From NCBI RefSeq assembly GCF_020880995.1, contig NZ_JAJISD010000005.1, positions 357,150 to 421,149 on the forward strand: 64,000 nucleotides of DNA, read 5' to 3'. A program made the position numbers and the translations under genes. Source of the stretch: Reyranella aquatilis (GTDB taxonomy: Bacteria; Pseudomonadota; Alphaproteobacteria; Reyranellales; Reyranellaceae). The notes under the pieces were generated by a model. It was not told the origin of the DNA. It made no database searches and saw only the letters and a list, made by a program, of their open reading frames with translations. Below, one piece after another: positions 62,492 to 64,000 of this stretch; position 1 is the stretch's first letter; the number at the start of each line of letters is the position of its first letter.

Positions 62492-62664
62492 GCGGCACCT
62501 CTGTCCGGTGTCGGAGGCACGCGCCTTAACAGTTCCCTTACCGGGCAACCTATTATCCCCGACGGTGGATGAGTGCGGACCGTTAGACAGATTCCGAAGG
62601 AATCTGAGTTAGAGAAGTTACGGCCGCTCCAACCTGTTGGGCGCCAAAGACTTTCAGGCGATTG

Positions 62665-62731
62665 CGGTCCCCGATAGCACGAGGATTGGGTCCCCGATGG
62701 CACGACAGGCGCCGTCCCCGTTAGCACGAGG
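62665..62731. repeat. Iteron-like direct repeats downstream of repA
   Basis: Three copies of GTCCCCGATAGCACGA-type sequence start at 62667, 62690 and 62714 (periods 23 and 24 bp): GTCCCCGATAGCACGAGG, GTCCCCGATGGCACGACA and GTCCCCGTTAGCACGAGG. A fourth, degenerate GTCCCC lies at 62745 inside the repA 3' end. Helical-turn spacing and the neighbouring replication initiator suggest a replication origin or RepA binding sites. Confidence 0.6.
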
Positions 62732-62735
62732 CGAG

Positions 62736-63623
62736 TCACAGCTTGTCCCCAGGACGAGCGGTTGGTGCGTTGCTGCGCAATGTCGTCACGAACGGTTCGC
62801 GGAGGATCGGCGTGAAGACCAGGCGTTCGGCGCCCCGGCGCCCGCGCTCGATGAGCAGCCGGTAGCCGGGCAGTGTCTGGCGCCGCACGATCTCGCGCAG
62901 ATCGTAGGCGAAGTGCTTGAGCGGCGAGAGGCTCCCGGACTTGGCGTGCAGATGCAGGAAATCGAAGCTCCAGCCGCCGGCCTGGCGGCCGCCATGCTTG
63001 CGCACGACGCGGTAGAGCCAGCGTTCCAGCCCGCCCGTCAGATCGAAGTATGCCCGGTCGATGGTGAGCACAAGCGCATCGTCCAGGACGCCGGCATAAA
63101 ACCAGTCCGGCAGGATCAGCTCGAGCCCGAGCGGGCGACCGTTCGGGTCGGCAGTCTCCTTCCATTCGTTGATCCAGGAGAAACGGTGACGCCGCCGCTC
63201 CGCTGGCTGGCGGATGGATGTCAGTACCGTGGTCGACTGCAGCCGGTCGAGCGCGGCCTTCAGGCGATCGTAATCCCGTGCACCGGTGCCCCGGCCGACG
63301 AAGGTCAGGATCTCATAGGGAGTTGCAGCCATAAGACGGGAGGTCTTCAATCCGGTGTCCCTCGCCTCGACGATCTGGGAGGCCGCCCAGATCAGCACGT
63401 CGGCGTCCCAGATGGTTGCCATGCCGTGGTCGGGCACGGCCTCGACCCGGATCGCGACGGCGCCGGTGCGGTATTCGATCGGCCGGACGCGCCTGGACTT
63501 GGCCAGGGAGAAAAACGGATAGGCCATGAGATCTTGTGCGTCCCGCGGCGCGAGATCACCGGGCAGCGCCCGGAAAAGATCGAGCTGCTCCCGCTCGCCC
63601 GCCCGCCGATGCTGAACAGTCAC
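62736..63623 (-). CDS. repA: Replication initiator protein RepA
   Basis: 295 residues from the GTG at 63623 (GGAG 7 bp upstream); the frame back to 63980 runs through the HTH gene and is not used. 'EQLDLFRALPGDLAPRDAQDLM' (two parts: EQLDLFRALPGD, LAPRDAQDLM), 'PFFSLAKSRR' and 'DADVLIWAASQIVEA' are typical of RPA-type initiators (pfam RPA) in alphaproteobacteria. It would replicate the excised circle. The ParA gene that often follows is absent here. Confidence 0.85.
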   Translation of the reverse strand: MTVQHRRAGEREQLDLFRALPGDLAPRDAQDLMAYPFFSLAKSRRVRPIEYRTGAVAIRVEAVPDHGMATIWDADVLIWAASQIVEARDTGLKTSRLMAATPYEILTFVGRGTGARDYDRLKAALDRLQSTTVLTSIRQPAERRRHRFSWINEWKETADPNGRPLGLELILPDWFYAGVLDDALVLTIDRAYFDLTGGLERWLYRVVRKHGGRQAGGWSFDFLHLHAKSGSLSPLKHFAYDLREIVRRQTLPGYRLLIERGRRGAERLVFTPILREPFVTTLRSNAPTARPGDKL

Positions 63624-63636
63624 CCTCCCGCTCCGA

Positions 63637-63921
63637 TCAGCGTCGCGCGCGGGTGGGAACGGCGAAAGAAACTGCCATCCGCGGCTTTGCCGGCAGCACC
63701 GTTCCGGCACCAGGGTCGGAGGTCGAGGTCTTGGCGCCGCGATCGGCCCATGCCTTGAGGTCTTCCACGGCATAGACGACCCGTCCCCCGATCTTTCGAT
63801 AGGTTGGGCCCGTGCCATACGTCCGATGCTTCTCCAAAGTGCGCCCCGAAAGGCTGAGAAATCGCGCCGCTTCAGCGGTGCGGAGAAACCGTGGCGGCAG
63901 ACCGGCGGCGGGATCGGGCAT
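63637..63921 (-). CDS. AlpA/RdfS-like helix-turn-helix protein
   Basis: 94 residues with GGAGG 7 bp before the ATG at 63921. The HTH reads 'FLRTAEAARFLSLSGRTLEKHRTYG' (two parts: FLRTAEAARFLS, LSGRTLEKHRTYG) and the wing 'YRKIGGRVVYAVEDLKAWAD'. This fold serves excisionases (RdfS in the Mesorhizobium ICEs) and small activators. It is the first visible gene of the leftward transfer array and sits 14 bp before repA's start. Region 63922-64000 shows no gene. Confidence 0.75.
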   Translation of the reverse strand: MPDPAAGLPPRFLRTAEAARFLSLSGRTLEKHRTYGTGPTYRKIGGRVVYAVEDLKAWADRGAKTSTSDPGAGTVLPAKPRMAVSFAVPTRARR

Positions 63922-64000
63922 GGGAGAGCCTCCAGGAACCTGGTGAGAGCCGCCGGCGGTGACGGCGGGAGCACGATCACCGTGGCGGAGGAGGACGGCG

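Larger units (their letters stand above)
7385..64000. mobile_element. Integrative and conjugative element, left end and most of body (right end outside window)
   Basis: The left boundary is set where P-type ATPase homology stops (about 7385). Next inside is a tyrosine integrase, then catabolic cargo, quorum-sensing genes, a complete trb mating-pair apparatus, the coupling protein TraG, a relaxase, TraF, a lytic transglycosylase, RepA and an HTH/excisionase-like protein. This is the inventory of the alphaproteobacterial trb-type ICEs related to the Mesorhizobium symbiosis islands and the Tn4371 group. The right attachment site is not present, so length and exact ends are unknown. A plasmid integrated at this place would look similar, but the integrase at the junction favours an ICE. 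Confidence 0.8.

Noticed and set aside
1..64000. tRNA genes, rRNA, CRISPR arrays and insertion sequences
   Set aside because: I looked for cloverleaf-like tRNA ends at the integrase junction, regular repeat-spacer arrays and transposase motifs, and saw none; a covariance-model and IS search would be needed to exclude them.

Overview
The window looks like a GC-rich alphaproteobacterial chromosome, probably Hyphomicrobiales (Bradyrhizobium/Mesorhizobium-like). The grounds are the trb/traG/VirD2-type relaxase transfer module with DUF2274 and DUF2840 companions, the dense use of GTG/TTG starts and the family content. I ran no searches; all family calls come from motifs and recall.

Region 1 (1-7.4 kb) is resident DNA: a metal-response locus. 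It has a cytochrome c/FTR1 iron permease (cut by the window edge), a SAM methyltransferase, a ZntR/CadR/PbrR-like MerR regulator, a secreted HEVAH-motif protein, a PaaK-like AMP-ligase, a 65-aa membrane protein and a P1B-type ATPase with four 'DCxxE' metal-binding-like domains. Four near-identical MerR-type dyads (ATCCTGTAG-N3-CTACAGGAT) precede these units, so they look like one regulon. The ATPase frame breaks off near position 7385, before the GDGxNDxP motif.

Region 2 (about 7.4 kb to beyond the right edge) is an integrative and conjugative element (ICE) that appears to have entered the ATPase gene. At the left come a tyrosine integrase and an excisionase-like HTH protein. Catabolic cargo follows (9.6-40.2 kb): a three-component Rieske ring-hydroxylating dioxygenase, a glutathione S-transferase, an AGPS-like FAD oxidase, a Dpp/Opp-type importer, glycolate oxidase GlcDEF, a VOC protein, an aldehyde dehydrogenase, an AMP-ligase, glutathione reductase, a FadR-type GntR regulator, a Ugp/Mal-type importer, a CaiB/BaiF CoA-transferase and a GMC alcohol oxidoreductase. 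Seven tandem operator-like sites (two TGGT-N3-ACCA dyads on a 14-bp period) lie upstream of these operons and of gntR itself. The cargo therefore appears to be one GntR regulon, perhaps for an aromatic ether/alcohol substrate that yields glycolate.

Region 3 (40.2-41.7 kb) is a scar: a 5'-truncated livG, an intact livF and a signal-peptide stub.

Region 4 (41.8-64 kb) is the transfer backbone: LuxR and LuxI with a near-perfect tra-box-like palindrome, a LysR regulator, then a long leftward array of HTH/RdfS-like protein, RepA with iteron-like repeats, DUF2840, TraF peptidase, lytic transglycosylase, MOBP-type relaxase, TraG coupling protein, two paralogous ribbon-helix-helix proteins, an MFS transporter and trbBCDEJKLFGI plus DUF2274. 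The right end of the ICE is outside the window.
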